Assembly: GCA_020081605.1 (NCBI GenBank)
Contig: JAHREC010000013.1
Coordinates: 5,394,001-5,458,000 of the forward strand
DNA from: Albifimbria verrucaria
Taxonomy: Eukaryota; Ascomycota; Sordariomycetes; Hypocreales; Stachybotryaceae
Length of the DNA stretch: 64,000 nt
Direction of reading: 5' to 3'
In this document: piece after piece, positions 46,112 through 58,171 of the stretch
How the letters are laid out: each line of letters opens with the position of its first letter
Numbering within the stretch: the first letter of the stretch is position 1
Notes under the pieces: model-generated
Database searches by the model: none
What the model saw: the letters and a program-made list of their open reading frames with translations, nothing else
Told to the model about the DNA's origin: nothing
Made by a program: the position numbers and the translations under genes

Positions 46112-49100
46112 TTTTGGAAATATAGGAGGATGTAGATCAAGATGCCGTGAAACGAAGCAACTTTGCTCTCGAGAAATGTCTGGTTATGGCTCTTACAAAT
46201 CCGCGTCCCGCCACTGGTCTGCATCACGTGCATGACTAATCTGAGTGACGTCCCTTGCGTATCCAGACCGGCGTCATATCGGAGAGACCTCCGTTCTAGA
46301 CATGATTCCTAGGAAAAGCACTTTTCGCATGTGGATATGGGAATGATCTTACATCACATGATGAAGGAATTTAGAGCAAGAACACACCTCCAAATTTACT
46401 CCGAACCATTGTTAATAGGATGGGCGAGTGAACCTCTTGTCTGCATTCCAATGCTACCTAGTATAGTTCTTGTCGTGAAATTCTTCGTTGGGACCATGTC
46501 TCTTAGCGAGCACATCTCCAAAGCTTTGCAGCTATCCCATGAGCTTAAGGGCAAGTCTTTGTTTAAGAATGAGTGAGCGATTAACCTGTCGCTTTCATTG
46601 GAGGTTTACATGGATATTGTGAATATTAGATAATATGAATGCACCAACACCAAAGCCCATAACACCATATCTGAGTACCATTTGCGTCAAATAATCTTAA
46701 TATGAATATACAAGAGAATCAAATGCAACTCATAAATACACCTCGACGTAGTTGTTTGAGTTATCAGTCTGCAAGCCATTGCTCAAATAAAACTCACCAA
46801 GATTTCGCTGGTTGAACACTTCAGATTCCCGACGTAAGTGAGCGAAACCAGAATTACAATATGACAAGAGCTTCATTTATTAAGTCTCGACACCAGAATG
46901 TATACTTTCTGAGTTCACTAGAGCTATCCTGTCCTTTATCTTTTCCTCTGGACATATACTAGAGTCCCCATTTGACTACCCTATGCCCACTTCCCGCAAG
47001 GGACGAAGACGTCCTTGTACATGTACCATGGAGAAGTTATGACAGACAGAGAGTGATGGCAGATTGTGTAGAAGACGAATACCGTTTATTTCTGTGTGTG
47101 GAACAACCGGGATGCATACGATTATGGTGGCCTTTAGGCTAACATACCGGGTTTGTACAAAACGACCTCGAGAACCTTTTGCCAAAATTCTTATTATATT
47201 GACCGGAAAACCGTCCCCATGTGTCAGCACATAACAAAAGCCAGTAGTAAACTAGTCATTTCTCACGCTGCCTAGTAGGATTTGAGCCAGAGAATAAGAT
47301 CTGATGTCTAAGGCAAAGATACATGCGGTATGAAGGAATCAACTGATTCATGTATCTTTGAGCAAAGCCATAGTCGCCAGTATATACACATAAACTATAC
47401 AGGCGGGACTCATGGGTATAATGGACACTTTAATAAGGAAACGTACCACTGTCATCTAATTGACAAATGGTGGGATGTCTCTGATGTTAGTATATCTGGA
47501 AGAACCCCAGTGCTTCACTTACACCTGTATGAGCTTCCGGCATGTTTTGAAGACCTGAAGCAGTGACTAAGAATTTCGAGGAGGAGAGATAGTATTTGTT
47601 CATGGAGTTGAGATGCAGTCTCTTAGAGAAGCATTTATGATGGTAGAATCTGTTGGAAATTGTAAAAGATCTGCTGATAGTGTAGCAATGAGCATATTCC
47701 TGAGCATAAGGGAATATAAAAAGCTATATATGGAGCCAACCGAGTGAATCATATGTTGCAATAACGTCATAGCTTCTCAATCTAGTGAACTGTTTTAAAA
47801 GGAGAAGCACTTATGCTGCCATCGCATTTCCATTAGAGAACGTGCACCACTGGTGGCTTGCTATATCCTCTACTTAAAGGATGTCAATTATACACTCACC
47901 AATGTTACAAGAAATAAGAGCATAAGACGCCTCGTCTCATCTTCCATTCATTTGATGAGGCCAGGGACTTGCCACATACTTGATATACGACCCCACGACC
48001 GTATCACAACCTTGTCAGAGTTATTTGTTTGGAGAAGGTTTTACAACAAGCGAGGGCCTGCTATTACTTCTACACGGTAGTATTACTTACCCAGCCCTAT
48101 GTGGCTGCTTGATGGTGTTGCGAGCTGTAATTTAAACAAAATGATGTACTGGCTGGTAAGGATACATCTCTTACTGATAATCGGCTATCTTAGGCTACCT
48201 CTGCGTTTCTCTTCTTTCAATAGGAGTTTACATGAACATCGGATCCACTGGGCCAACGCCTAGTCTGCCAAGTAATTCTTCGTGAATGTGTGTGGTAGTG
48301 GAATGGACGATTTGTGTACAGTCTAAGAAGCGAGGGTTGAGTGAAGGTGCTTGAGTCGCAAGTCAGTTTCCTCGTACAGTATGTGCTGATACCATCACAC
48401 CAAACAAGCCATAGGCGATATATCCAGGCGGTATTTCTAAGCGAGGAGCAAATGAGTGACTAGTTACAAACCACTTATGTATAGCCATGTGGCTAAACAT
48501 TTCAAGGGTTGGCACTTACAACAATAAGCTACGATTACAATGTACTGGCATACTTTACGATCTGCTATAGATTCTCAATTCGGGTGAGAATAGCATATCC
48601 CTGGAATTATTCTACAATGTCGCACCTCGTGGGCATTGCGCAGAGGATTTCCTGTTATAGTAGGTGAGTATGTGAACTAGGCTATCCCTACGCTGCAGCC
48701 ATGACTTAGCCCTGTTTCATTCGTAGTTGATGTCACATTGCATCAATCCCCTTGCTCAAAGGTAGTCGGTCTCAGTTTGTCTTCGAGAAATTCCTTTGCC
48801 ATTAACGCGCAAGTGGTGGTCAGCCGGGTTGCAAATACATCTACCAGTACGTTGGTGAACCCTTCCCTTGCTCGATATATAACTTGGTATTATGCAACTC
48901 CCATAACTTCTCAGGATACAGTATGTGTTTGGATGAGTGGTTGATAGGCATTTGCCGTGCTTCATTGCGGTGGGAGATGCAGCCACACCTCAATCCTTCC
49001 ATGGGTCCCATGTTCGTCTGTTCTCTGTATTGGGCTATGACCACAAGACGATCTTGCCCTCCTTGGCTGAATCAAACATGTGTTACAAGGATCAAAAGCC

Positions 49101-49328
49101 AGGTGCGTGTGCTTCCGGAAGCTTACTTATCTTTCTGCCGACATGTCCTGCACCGGTTGTTTCCGTTGCTTAAGCTCTTGCCAGCCGCTACTCGCTCCCC
49201 CATTCTCTTGTTTCCTGATTCACTTGTCAATAGGCCGTCATTCCACTTCATTACTTCCCTCCATGCTTTGATGCATCCAAGTACTCCTCCTGAATGGCAT
49301 TTCCAAAGTGACTACGATCGGCATTCTG
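46112..49328. other. AT-rich spacer upstream of the CFEM cluster
   Basis: Visibly more AT-rich than the housekeeping block. Protein-like but broken segments occur at about 47330-47566 and 47589-47747 (plus strand), without recognisable domains. A TATA-like GATATATAAC lies near 48874. No intact gene is supported. Confidence 0.55.
47330..47747 (+). pseudogene. Possible decayed gene, unknown family
   Basis: Two consecutive open pieces with natural-looking composition: one ending RTPVLHLHLYELPACFEDLK (stop near 47566) and one beginning GEIVFVHGVEMQSLREAF and ending IREYKKLYMEPTE (about 47589-47747) in another frame. There is no good start and no domain recognised. Could be a degenerate gene or chance. 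Confidence 0.25.
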
Positions 49329-50443
49329 ATGAGACTGTACAACCTGGTTGCCATTGGCATTGTCGCGGTTGCGCGCGCGCAATCTAAGGATAGGCAATGC
49401 ATCCAAGCATGCCACGAAGAATCCATTAAGAACAACACGGACTGTACAATCGAAGACAATGCATGCATCTGCACATACTATTACCGTGTACTTCCCCGGC
49501 CTGGGACTGTGTGAATGCGAACAAATGCAACGCCACTGAAAGTAAATCACATCAAGTCCGTTGTAAACGTAGGAAGGCAAGAAAGCTGACCGGTTCACGC
49601 GCAACAGGAGATCTTCAAGCTCTCGTCAACAATGCTTGTCATGCTCCTCAAGGGAATAGTCGATCACAAGGTTCGGAGCACCCGAACTGCCCAGCTGCTG
49701 CTTGATCCAGACACTGACGGATTATTGTGGCAGAAACTCAGCCAAGTACTTCTATTTCCACATCTTTAGCTACAAAATCTTCAGAACCGAAGAGTGTCAC
49801 GTCAGGTAGGATAAACAGTACAACTACCTCTGCATAGTGTATATCTGATCTGATTGTGCAGACAAAACGTCCTCCGCAGCACCTACCGCCTCTGCACCCA
49901 CCACTATTTCTACGACTGTGGTGAGCGAAACCCCAGCCAGTAGCAATGCAGGTAAGTTGAACTACAGAGAAATGGCCTAGTACTTCATGGAATTCGATAG
50001 TTAACTTACTGTTGAAGACCACACTGAAGGTAAAAACGAACCGTCATCCTCTCAGTCAAACTCATCTTCAACATCATCACCCGGGAAGCACAGAAGCCCG
50101 AGGAAGGTATGATTTGCACGGCCTATTTCTGCTCATAACTTACAAACGGTTTCGCAGGCAAAGCAGAGAATCGAGCTTGGATAGCTGGTCCGATAGTTGG
50201 TGCCATTTTTGGTTTACTACTCCTTCAAGGGCTATTATTCCTATGGTATATACGAAGACGAAGAAAGGCAAAAACCAATCACCACAGCTGGAGAAAGCGC
50301 AGCTACATTCCGAGTGCGTCGCCAGATCAGATACCAGTGAAATGTCTGCCGAAGAGATACATGAGCTAGGTTATCAAGGAAACGAAGCTCACCGGGTGGA
50401 AAAACCAGCAAATGAGCCACCTGCACACGAATTGGCAAGCTAG
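49329..50443 (+). CDS. CFEM-like single-pass membrane protein, copy 1
   Basis: Predicted secreted-side Cys-rich protein anchored by one membrane helix. Signal peptide MRLYNLVAIGIVAVARAQS is followed by a CFEM-type pattern: C-IQA-C, NNTDC, EDNACIC, WDCVNANKC and, after an intron (from about 49543, GTAAAT...CAACAG), NNAC. Ser/Thr-rich stalk exons follow (about 49737-49806, 49861-49950, 50029-50108), then ENRAWIAGPIVGAIFGLLLL, the membrane helix, a basic stop-transfer RRRRKAK, and a cytosolic tail with LEKAQLHSEC and EKPANEPPAHELAS. Two single-base losses: CCCC 49494-49497 inside the CFEM exon and CC 50282-50283 just after the helix. CFEM proteins are fungal-specific and act in haem uptake, adhesion or host interaction; which applies here is unknown. 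Confidence 0.78.
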
Positions 50444-51735
50444 CATGAGCGAGGTCAGCCGCCAGAGGCTTGAATAATATCACAAACAGCTCATGCCTGT
50501 TGCACACTGCCCAACGGTGCCGTATTGTCGGTAGAGAAAACATTGCCAGGGGCTATCACGATTATGGAACGGTTAACACGAATACTTGGCTGGTCTGAGG
50601 TCGTAACCTGCAACTCCCGAAATAATAAGTCTTGACCAGAGACTTCACGATGATACACTCAAACTCTGTTACACCCGCACAAATAAATACCGGTGTTAAA
50701 TGGCTGTTGAGGGGACAAAGCTCGGATAGCGGACGCCGCAAAGACAGCAAAATCTTCAACCGACCAGTCGCGTGGATTCGGCGCAATCCTTGTTTTTATC
50801 ATGGTTCTCACAATTATAAGTATTGGCCCTCTCATGGGTCCCTATAAAGACCCAAGACTCAGATACACTGCATACAAATATGTTGATATCCGCCAACCAA
50901 GATGTCTTTCAATTTACTGGATCACATAATGGAACAGAAAGGAAGAAAGAATTTGATCAAACGGATTTCTTTGCAAAAGATATAAGAATGATGGCATTGA
51001 GATGAAGAGAGGACAAAGATTCGAGAGAATCTAATATACGCAAAGGGGTAGCATATAGGAGTGAGATACACACTATCCAGAATCAGCATCATGCTTAAGT
51101 TAACATTCAGTATAAGCATTTGATGTTTGGGGCGTGGTAAGATCTTGCAAAAACATGTAAAATAAGCACAAACCAATCGTAAATATTACGTGCCATTGGG
51201 CATGGAAATCGTTCCTGGTAATCTGCCCCAGCCATTAAGGTTATATATAGATTCACTTAAACGCCATGTTGAAAATCAGCCCTCTTACCTTCCAGATCCA
51301 GTTTGGATGGCCCTAGAAGGGTCGCACTACGCGCTACATGCGCATGCGTACTGGTTGAGTAGCAAGGATCCAGTATTGGGGCGAGTTTCATGTAACATTG
51401 TGGAGGCTCGGACCAAAAGTACAATTTCTTTACAGCCTCGCCTATGCAGCACGGGCAGCTTACAATGGCCGTTTTGAGATCTTGGCATGCAAAGTAGTTG
51501 GAAAGACATCTATCCCGAAGTCCTTCCCGATTCCTTCCCGATTCCTTCCAATACAAAAATTACTAGGGGTCGGTATATAGATGTTATCCCTCCCAAGCCC
51601 TACTATTTCCACTCACTCCTCGGCTCACAACCCTCGGCCTGACGTCTAGGTGAGAGAGTTGATTCATCCCGTGGCAGCCCAGGCTGCAACGTCCCTTGAT
51701 TCTCCAGGCCGTTATCAGCAATTGAAGTTGTCAAG
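50444..51735. other. Spacer between CFEM copies 1 and 2
   Basis: AT-rich, no gene. Holds a tandem CCCGATTCCTT repeat at 51521-51548 and a TATA-like GGTATATAG at about 51571, some 165 nt upstream of the copy 2 start. Confidence 0.55.
51571..51579 (+). promoter_or_regulatory. TATA-like element of CFEM copy 2
   Basis: GGTATATAG about 160 nt upstream of the ATG at 51736. Spacing is plausible for a TATA box with a long leader. Confidence 0.3.
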
Positions 51736-52931
51736 ATGAGGTTTCTCCTAGGTGTACTGGCCTATGCAGCGGCTGCATTGGCGTTCGAGCGCTACAACAT
51801 GATACCTTCCTGTGGATTGGATTGCTTTAATGAATCTGCCGAAAAGAACACAGACTGCGAGGATCGTGACGACGTATGCATGTGCAAGAGCCTCGATGCT
51901 GTTTTGGATGGATGTGGAGATTGCGTTTCCTTTGCTTGCAACAACGCTGGGATGAGTTAGTCGTCTCCCGATCTGGTATGGAACTCTCGCTTGAACGAAG
52001 AATCTGACATTGGATAGATAATTTCTGGTTGAGAAGCCTTGAGTTCTGCAGTATAGTGTCGGTGTTGCACGGTACGTCCGTCTTTGGTTTGACAGAATAT
52101 GCTGGCTGACTTGAGAAGAGCACGAGGCCACGAAATCTGACGCGCTTCCGACACAAACATCCTCGACCAAAGTCACTACGACTTCTTCGTCTGGTTCTAA
52201 AGGCCCACAGTTCTTCATCACCAAGCCTCCTTCCACATCGAGTGCGCCAAGTAAGTGAGAACTTAGCCCGCATGGCTTGACACCCTCGTAAAGTAGCTAG
52301 CTAGCTAACTGCCACGAAAGCCACGACAAAAAGTCAAGTAAAGGTATCCTCAGTGACAGCCCCAGTTTCGATACGATCTTCGTCTACCGCCCCTACTCCA
52401 AGTCCAACGTTTAGTTCTACGCCACCCTTAAAAGATGAAACATCCGGTGAGTATAAAGCCATTTTCTGGCTTCTCTTGGTAAACGTTCTTCTCATTGACG
52501 ATGTATGACAGACCCAACACAAGGCCAGGTGGAGAATCCAGCCCCAACACCCGGACCAAATGGTACCATAGAGAGTCCAGCCAAGGGCACAGAGAAAGGT
52601 AACCGAGGCACTTAAGCTTACCATGTACTCCAATGCTAACTCTCTAGACCAATCCGAGAGCCGAGCTTGGGTTGCCGGACCTGTTGTTGGCGTCGCTGCT
52701 GGCATGCTAGCTCTCCAGGGAGCCTTTTGGTTTTACCGAAGACGAAGACGAGCAAAGTCCAGAGACTCGCCACTCCAGGCGGAAGAGGGAAGCTCTAGCT
52801 CGGAGCAAATATCCAAACCAGATATTGGTGAGGCACCCTCATGGTAATATTTTGAGATATGCTTACAAGGGAATAGAACAACGAGTAGAAAAGCCAGCGA
52901 ACGAGCCCCTGCTACCGAGTTGACAAGTTGA
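51736..52931 (+). CDS. CFEM-like single-pass membrane protein, copy 2
   Basis: Signal peptide MRFLLGVLAYAAAALAF, then the fullest CFEM pattern of the three: PSCGLDC, KNTDC, RDDVCMC, LDGCGDC and FACNNAG, giving eight cysteines. A GTTAGT donor after NNAGM leads to Ser/Thr-rich stalk exons (about 52120-52250, 52320-52447, 52512-52597), which are longer than in copy 1. ESRAWVAGPVVGVAAGMLAL forms the membrane helix, followed by RRRRRAKSRD and an acidic Ser-rich stretch. A final small exon after a GTGAGG intron encodes EQRVEKPANEPPATELTS once one C is added at CCCC 52906-52909. It lacks the KAQLHS motif of copies 1 and 3. Same strand and same exon plan as its neighbours, so it is a tandem duplicate. 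Confidence 0.78.
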
Positions 52932-54067
52932 GATGATGAATAATAGCGCGGACGTTGAGTGCGAAACAAAGGATTCCACGGGATCAAGACACTTGCAACT
53001 ACCGTACGGGCTCTTGCCTGTTACCGAATGGGTTCGTCTCTGTATAAAAGGAATAAAAGGATGCTCAATACCAAATGAGCTCTAAGTGTACATTACAGCG
53101 GAAATGGCACTCCAAATTTGGTGTATTTGGAGAGGCTATTGATGGTACGTGGTCATTCATTCCTAGCGGTCTCTGCTTTTCCTAAATCACTGGTATATCA
53201 AGAGCATTAGTTGAACGCAGCTGACAAAAATATGGTGAGAACAGCAATATTTAATGTTCTAATAAAATATGCATTACGTTTGAGAAAGATATCCGCGTTA
53301 ATTGCCTATCAGCAAACTTTTCTCAAACATGGACTACTTATACGACCTCTGCTATAAATTCACGATCACCACAAGAAGATATTCATGGGTTCCACATCAA
53401 TGGGACAAAACTAAGCCTGAGTTTGATGATAAGATCTATACATTTATTTCGAACTTCATGTCATAAAACTGTAGAATCACAGTGATTCTGTGATGCACTC
53501 GTAATTTAGACCAGTGAGAGTTCCAAAGTCGCAAATGGACAGACAATTGCAACCGTCAGAGGGTGTATATATGAGATTGAGAAGGCCTTGGATTGTGCTT
53601 GGGAACTGGCAAAGGCATTGAATCAATTGTATAAGAAATTAGGCGCAGCCATATCTTAATGACCAACATCAGATACCTCCCCAGGTGTTCCGCTTGCCGC
53701 CAAGTCTTACGGTTCCATGCGCTTAACCAGGCCAGTATTGATGACCTTTCCAAATTTTCATTCAAATGCATGGTATTAATAGTATGAGATCTACCTTAAT
53801 TTCCGTAATTTTCTCCTAGAAATGACAGGGGCGCACATGGACATGCAGCCTGGGTGCAATGCCACACTCCAATTCAAGCCACCCCAGCCTAGGGACTGCT
53901 TACACCCTCCCTACCTCTGCTCAATCGATTTACCTCATAATTGCATACATAATCCCTAATGGACGGACCCTAGCCGTTCAATGTCCTTTTGATGTGATGC
54001 CTCGTCTTCTTTCCCCGTAGGTTCGTACAGGCATCCGACAGACTGACCCAGCCCTCTCAGCAACACG
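52932..54067. other. Spacer between CFEM copies 2 and 3
   Basis: AT-rich, no gene or strong repeat recognised. Confidence 0.55.
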
Positions 54068-55011
54068 ATGAACCTTCATCAGGGCACCTTCCTTAGAATG
54101 GAAGTCAACTATGCACTCATTCCCATAATCTTCGCGGCCGTGGCAAATGGGCAGACGCGCGCGGACATGCCCAAGTGTGCCATTCCCTGCTGGGATGCTG
54201 CCGTAGACAACTGGACCAGTTGCGACGTTGAGGACTATGAGTGTGCTTGTGAACGCGAGAGTGATATAAGGAAAACTGGTGCACAGTGTGTTATAAACGC
54301 ATGTGGTAACGATGCTGGTGTCAGTAAGTTGGTTTCCCTCACGCCACGAACAGCCTTGCGGTCGTACATGTGCTAACAACAAGGAGATGATGTCCTACCT
54401 GCGTGGAACCAAATCTGTAGAGCAGTCAGAGATAACTCTGCGCTTAGCTCTTCAACTAAGCCTACATCTCGTGGTTTTGAAACCGAGTCGACAGTTAAGA
54501 ACCCCCAATCTACAACCACATCGACCCAGTCATCGACGACTGAGGACGCGAACGTAACCAAATCCAGCGGACCCATTACTTCAGTTCCGTCTTCAACCTC
54601 GACTTCATTTTCGTCAATACCGCCGCCAGCAGAATCAGGCTTGGGAGATGGAACACAGTCTACAGAAGGTTTGTATGGCATTAACTCCTTCAGTCATCGT
54701 TTATCTAACCTCTGCGTCAAGTTCAGGAAGGAACGAATAACCGCGGTTTGATAATTGGAGCAGCAGTTGGGGCAGTAGCCGGCCTTATAATTCTGCTGCT
54801 GGGCGTGTGGTTTTGGTATAAACAAAGACAAAAGAGGACGAAGGAACAATGGCCTTTCGACAAAGCCCAGTTGCACTCCGATTGTGTACCGAAACCCGTC
54901 ATTGCCGAATTACCATCAGACTCTTTGCAGGAACTACACGGCAACAGCGGAATGGGCCATCGCATCGAAAAGCCTGCGAATGAACCGCCAGCGACAGAGC
55001 TACCGAGCTGA
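54068..55011 (+). CDS. CFEM-like single-pass membrane protein, copy 3
   Basis: The most compact copy and the only one needing no frameshift correction. Start at 54068, or more likely the in-frame ATG at 54101, which gives the cleaner signal peptide MEVNYALIPIIFAAVANG. Cys pattern: PKCAIPC, WTSC, DYECAC, GAQC and NAC, with the last cysteine in exon 2 (AWNQICRAV) after an intron with donor GTAAGT at about 54324. One long Ser/Thr-rich exon forms the stalk. After a GTTTGT...TTCAG intron, NRGLIIGAAVGAVAGLIILL is the membrane helix, then basic KQRQKRTK, FDKAQLHSDC and EKPANEPPATELPS to the stop at 55009-55011. Functionally CFEM-like; ligand or partner unknown. Confidence 0.82.
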
Positions 55012-56046
55012 GTGGGAGCTGTGATGAAGTCAGAAACATACAAACTTGAACAGGTGCTGAGACCGTGTGGTGGTGTCGTAGTGATTCTATACCACGGTGT
55101 ATCCCTGTTTCAAGTAAAAAGACTATAAGCCCAGCAAAGGCATTAGTCTGGAGATGGCAAGGCGATCAGGACGGCAGACCCAACTCAACTGGAACCGAGA
55201 TCGTCTCGACGCAGCACGTCATAGAACTATTCGCGAAACCCAACCTGAGTTGTTAAAGTTATACCAATATCTCAGAGAACTCAAACTTATCATGAACTGT
55301 ACCGTTATACTAACACAATGGCATTACTCAAGATGACCATTTGTGCGAGCTGATCACCAACTTGGAATGGTTTCTGTACAATACGGACCACAATCCGATA
55401 ATATTAGATGCGAATACACCTGCCGGCAACCACATGATAGCTTCGACAGGACCAACGAGAGACTAGAAAGATAAAAGAAGAAAGAAAAACATAGCAGACA
55501 CCTCGTCTCTTACAATATAACCAAGAATGGTGTCATGTCGAGGTGCTTGTATCCTGATAGGACAAGGCAACTGAAGCTGTTCAGACTGCAGTTGCATTAG
55601 AAATTAGAAGGAAAAAACTGTATAACATGGCTTAATAGAATCAACCATAAGACAATTTGTGTTCCTCGTTGTGATAGCCAAAGCCAAGAAAACGGTTGGC
55701 ATATATAGACATATCTGGGTGGCTACAGTGGTCGGCACTTGATTGACCAGAAAGGTTGGTGGACAATTAATGATGTAATTCCATTTAACGTTAACATAAG
55801 TAATTAGACGCGTGCAACCAGCAGCGCGTTTAGCTCTTTTTTTTTCTTAATCCCGGCCCCAAAAGGTGCCTGAGACCAAACAGTCAATTATTTTTATCAC
55901 ATCCACTCTCAGCGGGGCAAACCTCACGTTGCTGAACCTCTTTGATCGACAATCTTTTTCTCTTTCGCTGAGACATACCTCGACCTACCCTTCCAGGCTT
56001 TCTAGTTCTCTTGCATGCTGCTGGGCATGCCCAGGTAACGCAAACC
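55012..56046. other. Spacer downstream of the CFEM cluster
   Basis: AT-rich, no intact gene. Short protein-like pieces (for example GYSGRHLIDQKGWW near 55723) vaguely recall the fragment near 47450. Confidence 0.5.
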
Positions 56047-56903
56047 ATGGGATCCGACACTGAGAGCCGAGAGAGCAAAGAGAGCCCGAACATGGTCTCA
56101 ATGGAGATACAGGCCCCTGCTGCACAACCGCAACCTCCAACCGAGCCAGCTTCAGATGCGCAAAATCAAGAGCCTGCCGTCGTAGCTCCTGGTCCCAACA
56201 ACAGCGGTAACGGCAGCGGCAGCGCGGCAGCCAAGGCCTCGGGGCTCTGCGGCGTTTGCCAGACAAACCCGTCCAAGTACAAGTGCCCTCGCTGCTACTT
56301 GCCATAGTACGTCAATCCCACCATGAAACATCTGCATCGGACAGAGTATGGCTGACTTGATCTACAGTTGTTCTGTCGCTTGCAACAAAATCCATCGAGA
56401 GAATCACCCTCCCGACCCAGAGCCTCAACCAAAGCCCCTGCGCCGGTTCTATCCTCCACTGACACCTCCTCGCAAACGCCAAACAATGACGACGGCGATC
56501 AATCCAAGAACCCATTCCGTGCGCTAGACACATCCCAGAAGCTCAAGCTGCTCTTCCAGAAATATCCCAGCCTGCCGGACCAGCTTCTCAAGATCCACGC
56601 CGCGACTCTACCGCCAGCAGACGCCGGCCCGGACAGCCGTATACCCGCCTCCATGATGAAAGGCGTCCCAAAAGGGACAAATGGAACCACGACATAGGCC
56701 TGCGCAACGGCAAGGACGCCCTTCGCAGGGCTAAGAAGGCTAGAGGAGAAGAAGGAGAGGCTATAAGGGAGTACTCGGAGCTCATTCTACACCTGCTTAA
56801 CGAAGAGAAATCGAGCAACGACACCACGGCTCTTCTACAGCAGCAGGCTGCTGACCAGGACATGAAGCTTATCGAACGCCTCCTGGCTGAAGAGAGACGG
56901 TAG
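56047..56903 (+). CDS. HIT-type zinc-finger protein
   Basis: The zinc finger is split by one intron (GTACGT...TACAG, about 56308-56367): CGVCQTNPSKYKCPRCYLPY, then CSVACNKIHRENH, giving the C-x2-C, C-x2-C, C-x3-C and His pattern of zf-HIT. It is preceded by about 65 disordered Pro/Ala/Gly/Ser residues. Downstream, ALDTSQKLKLLFQKYPSLPDQ and the C-terminal helices (REYSELILHLLNEEK, MKLIERLLAEERR) resemble the ZNHIT3/Hit1 group, which helps assemble box C/D snoRNPs; this assignment is tentative. Two single-base losses: CCCC 56435-56438 and GG 56631-56632. After repair the frame runs to TAG 56901-56903. The start at MGSDTES is the first plausible ATG. Confidence 0.82.
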
Positions 56904-57030
56904 GTTTGTTATGAATGGATTTTCTTGTGAACAATGACTGTACCACCTTCAAGCCAACATCATAATGCATATTTAACTCGAAAAGTATTTCTTCAACTCG
57001 GAAGGTAGGCATATCATACTCATTATTACA

Positions 57031-58171
57031 TTAAACATTATCATGGGCTAACTTATCGCTTGAAGCGGGCGAAGAAGCCGCTTTTAGACCATTTGGACGA
57101 CTCATCCGATGCCACCTTCTGTAGGGCGCTGCGGCCGCCTTTTCCTCCTTGCTGTGCCTATTAAAATTCACGATCCGGCTCTTCAGCGCCCATCTAGACT
57201 CTTGTTTACGAGGCGCCGCCGTGGCCGTTTGCCGCGGCACGGTCTCGTCGCTCTGCGTCCAGTCCACTCGGTGCTCTTCAGGGTGGGCGGCGAGCTCATA
57301 GTGATCACTCAATTCGGGCTTCTCAGACACGGCTGCTCCGTCGAATCCCCGAAAATCTTTGGTTGATATCCCAGCCGAAGAAGGTGCCGGTGCTGATTCT
57401 TCGAGACGCTTTCTCGTCGCTGTGGTCTATCCACCTTGGTCTTATCTGAGCATCAAAGCTACGTCCTTGGGTCGGGTTGACAGCATGCTCGTCAGACTCG
57501 AGTGTTGTATGGAGTGCCGACGGATGCTGGAATTGATTCCGCTCGTACAATCGCTCTCTCATGCTCTGCGCTCTTCTCAGCGCCTTGGCTTGCTCGCATG
57601 GCGAGCTCTCCGAGCCTATATCCGCCATTTCTCGGCTAGCGTTGGGGCCGTCTAGATGGAATTTCATGGCTGATCGCGACAACCTATGCACAAGGTGCTT
57701 GTCCACAGGCTCTTCGGATTTGGTAGTACGAGAGAACTGAGAAGCTGCGACTTGGGGTATGTGCCGATAGGTTGCTGCTCCGCTGTCTGCATCGGTCGTG
57801 GCTGAGTTGGCTGACTCCGACTTCTGGGATTTACCATCGCTCGCATGTCTGTGTGAGTGCTTTGAGCTGTGTAGGTCACCCGACTTTGGCCTCGATGCTG
57901 ATGTCTTTGACGAAGGGCTGTCCTCCTTTCCGCTCTGAGATGGCGTCGCCTTGCTATGTACGCTGTCTCTAGCAGTTGCCGTTTTGCGCTGTTCAGATAC
58001 ACGCCTGTCAGCTTCCGCCTTGGCCTTGGCTCGCCTCTTCCTCTCGGCGTAGGACTTCTGCTCGGCGAGGACGGCGTATAGCTTCCTCGACAGCTCATCG
58101 GGATCAAAGGGTTGTGACTGTGATGGACGGGTCTTTGGCTTTGGAATTGTGGTCCTGGGCATCTTTGGCAT
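57031..58171 (-). CDS. Basic, mostly disordered fungal protein, unknown
   Basis: I do not recognise the family. It starts MPKMPRTTIPKPKTRPS (ATG at 58171). A helical charged segment (RKLYAVLAEQKSYAERKRRA) is the most structured part. Long Ser/Lys/His-rich disordered sequence follows, with isolated motif-like pieces RSAMKFHLDGPN, RRAQSMRERLYERNQF and TFFGWDINQRFSG. The frame breaks at CCCC 57347-57350 (plus strand): removing one base or adding two joins QRFSG to AAVSEKPELSDHYELAAHPE and on to a basic C-terminus ending at 57031. This is the one site where an extra rather than a missing base fits best. It is tail-to-tail with the HIT gene. Confidence 0.65.

Noticed and set aside
47270..47300. 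Minus-strand GGCTCAAATCC resembling a tRNA B box
   Set aside because: The flanking bases cannot form the T-arm stem.
48884..49387. Plus-strand open frame overlapping the CFEM copy 1 start
   Set aside because: Different frame from the CFEM gene, Cys/His/Leu-rich without pattern; promoter shadow.
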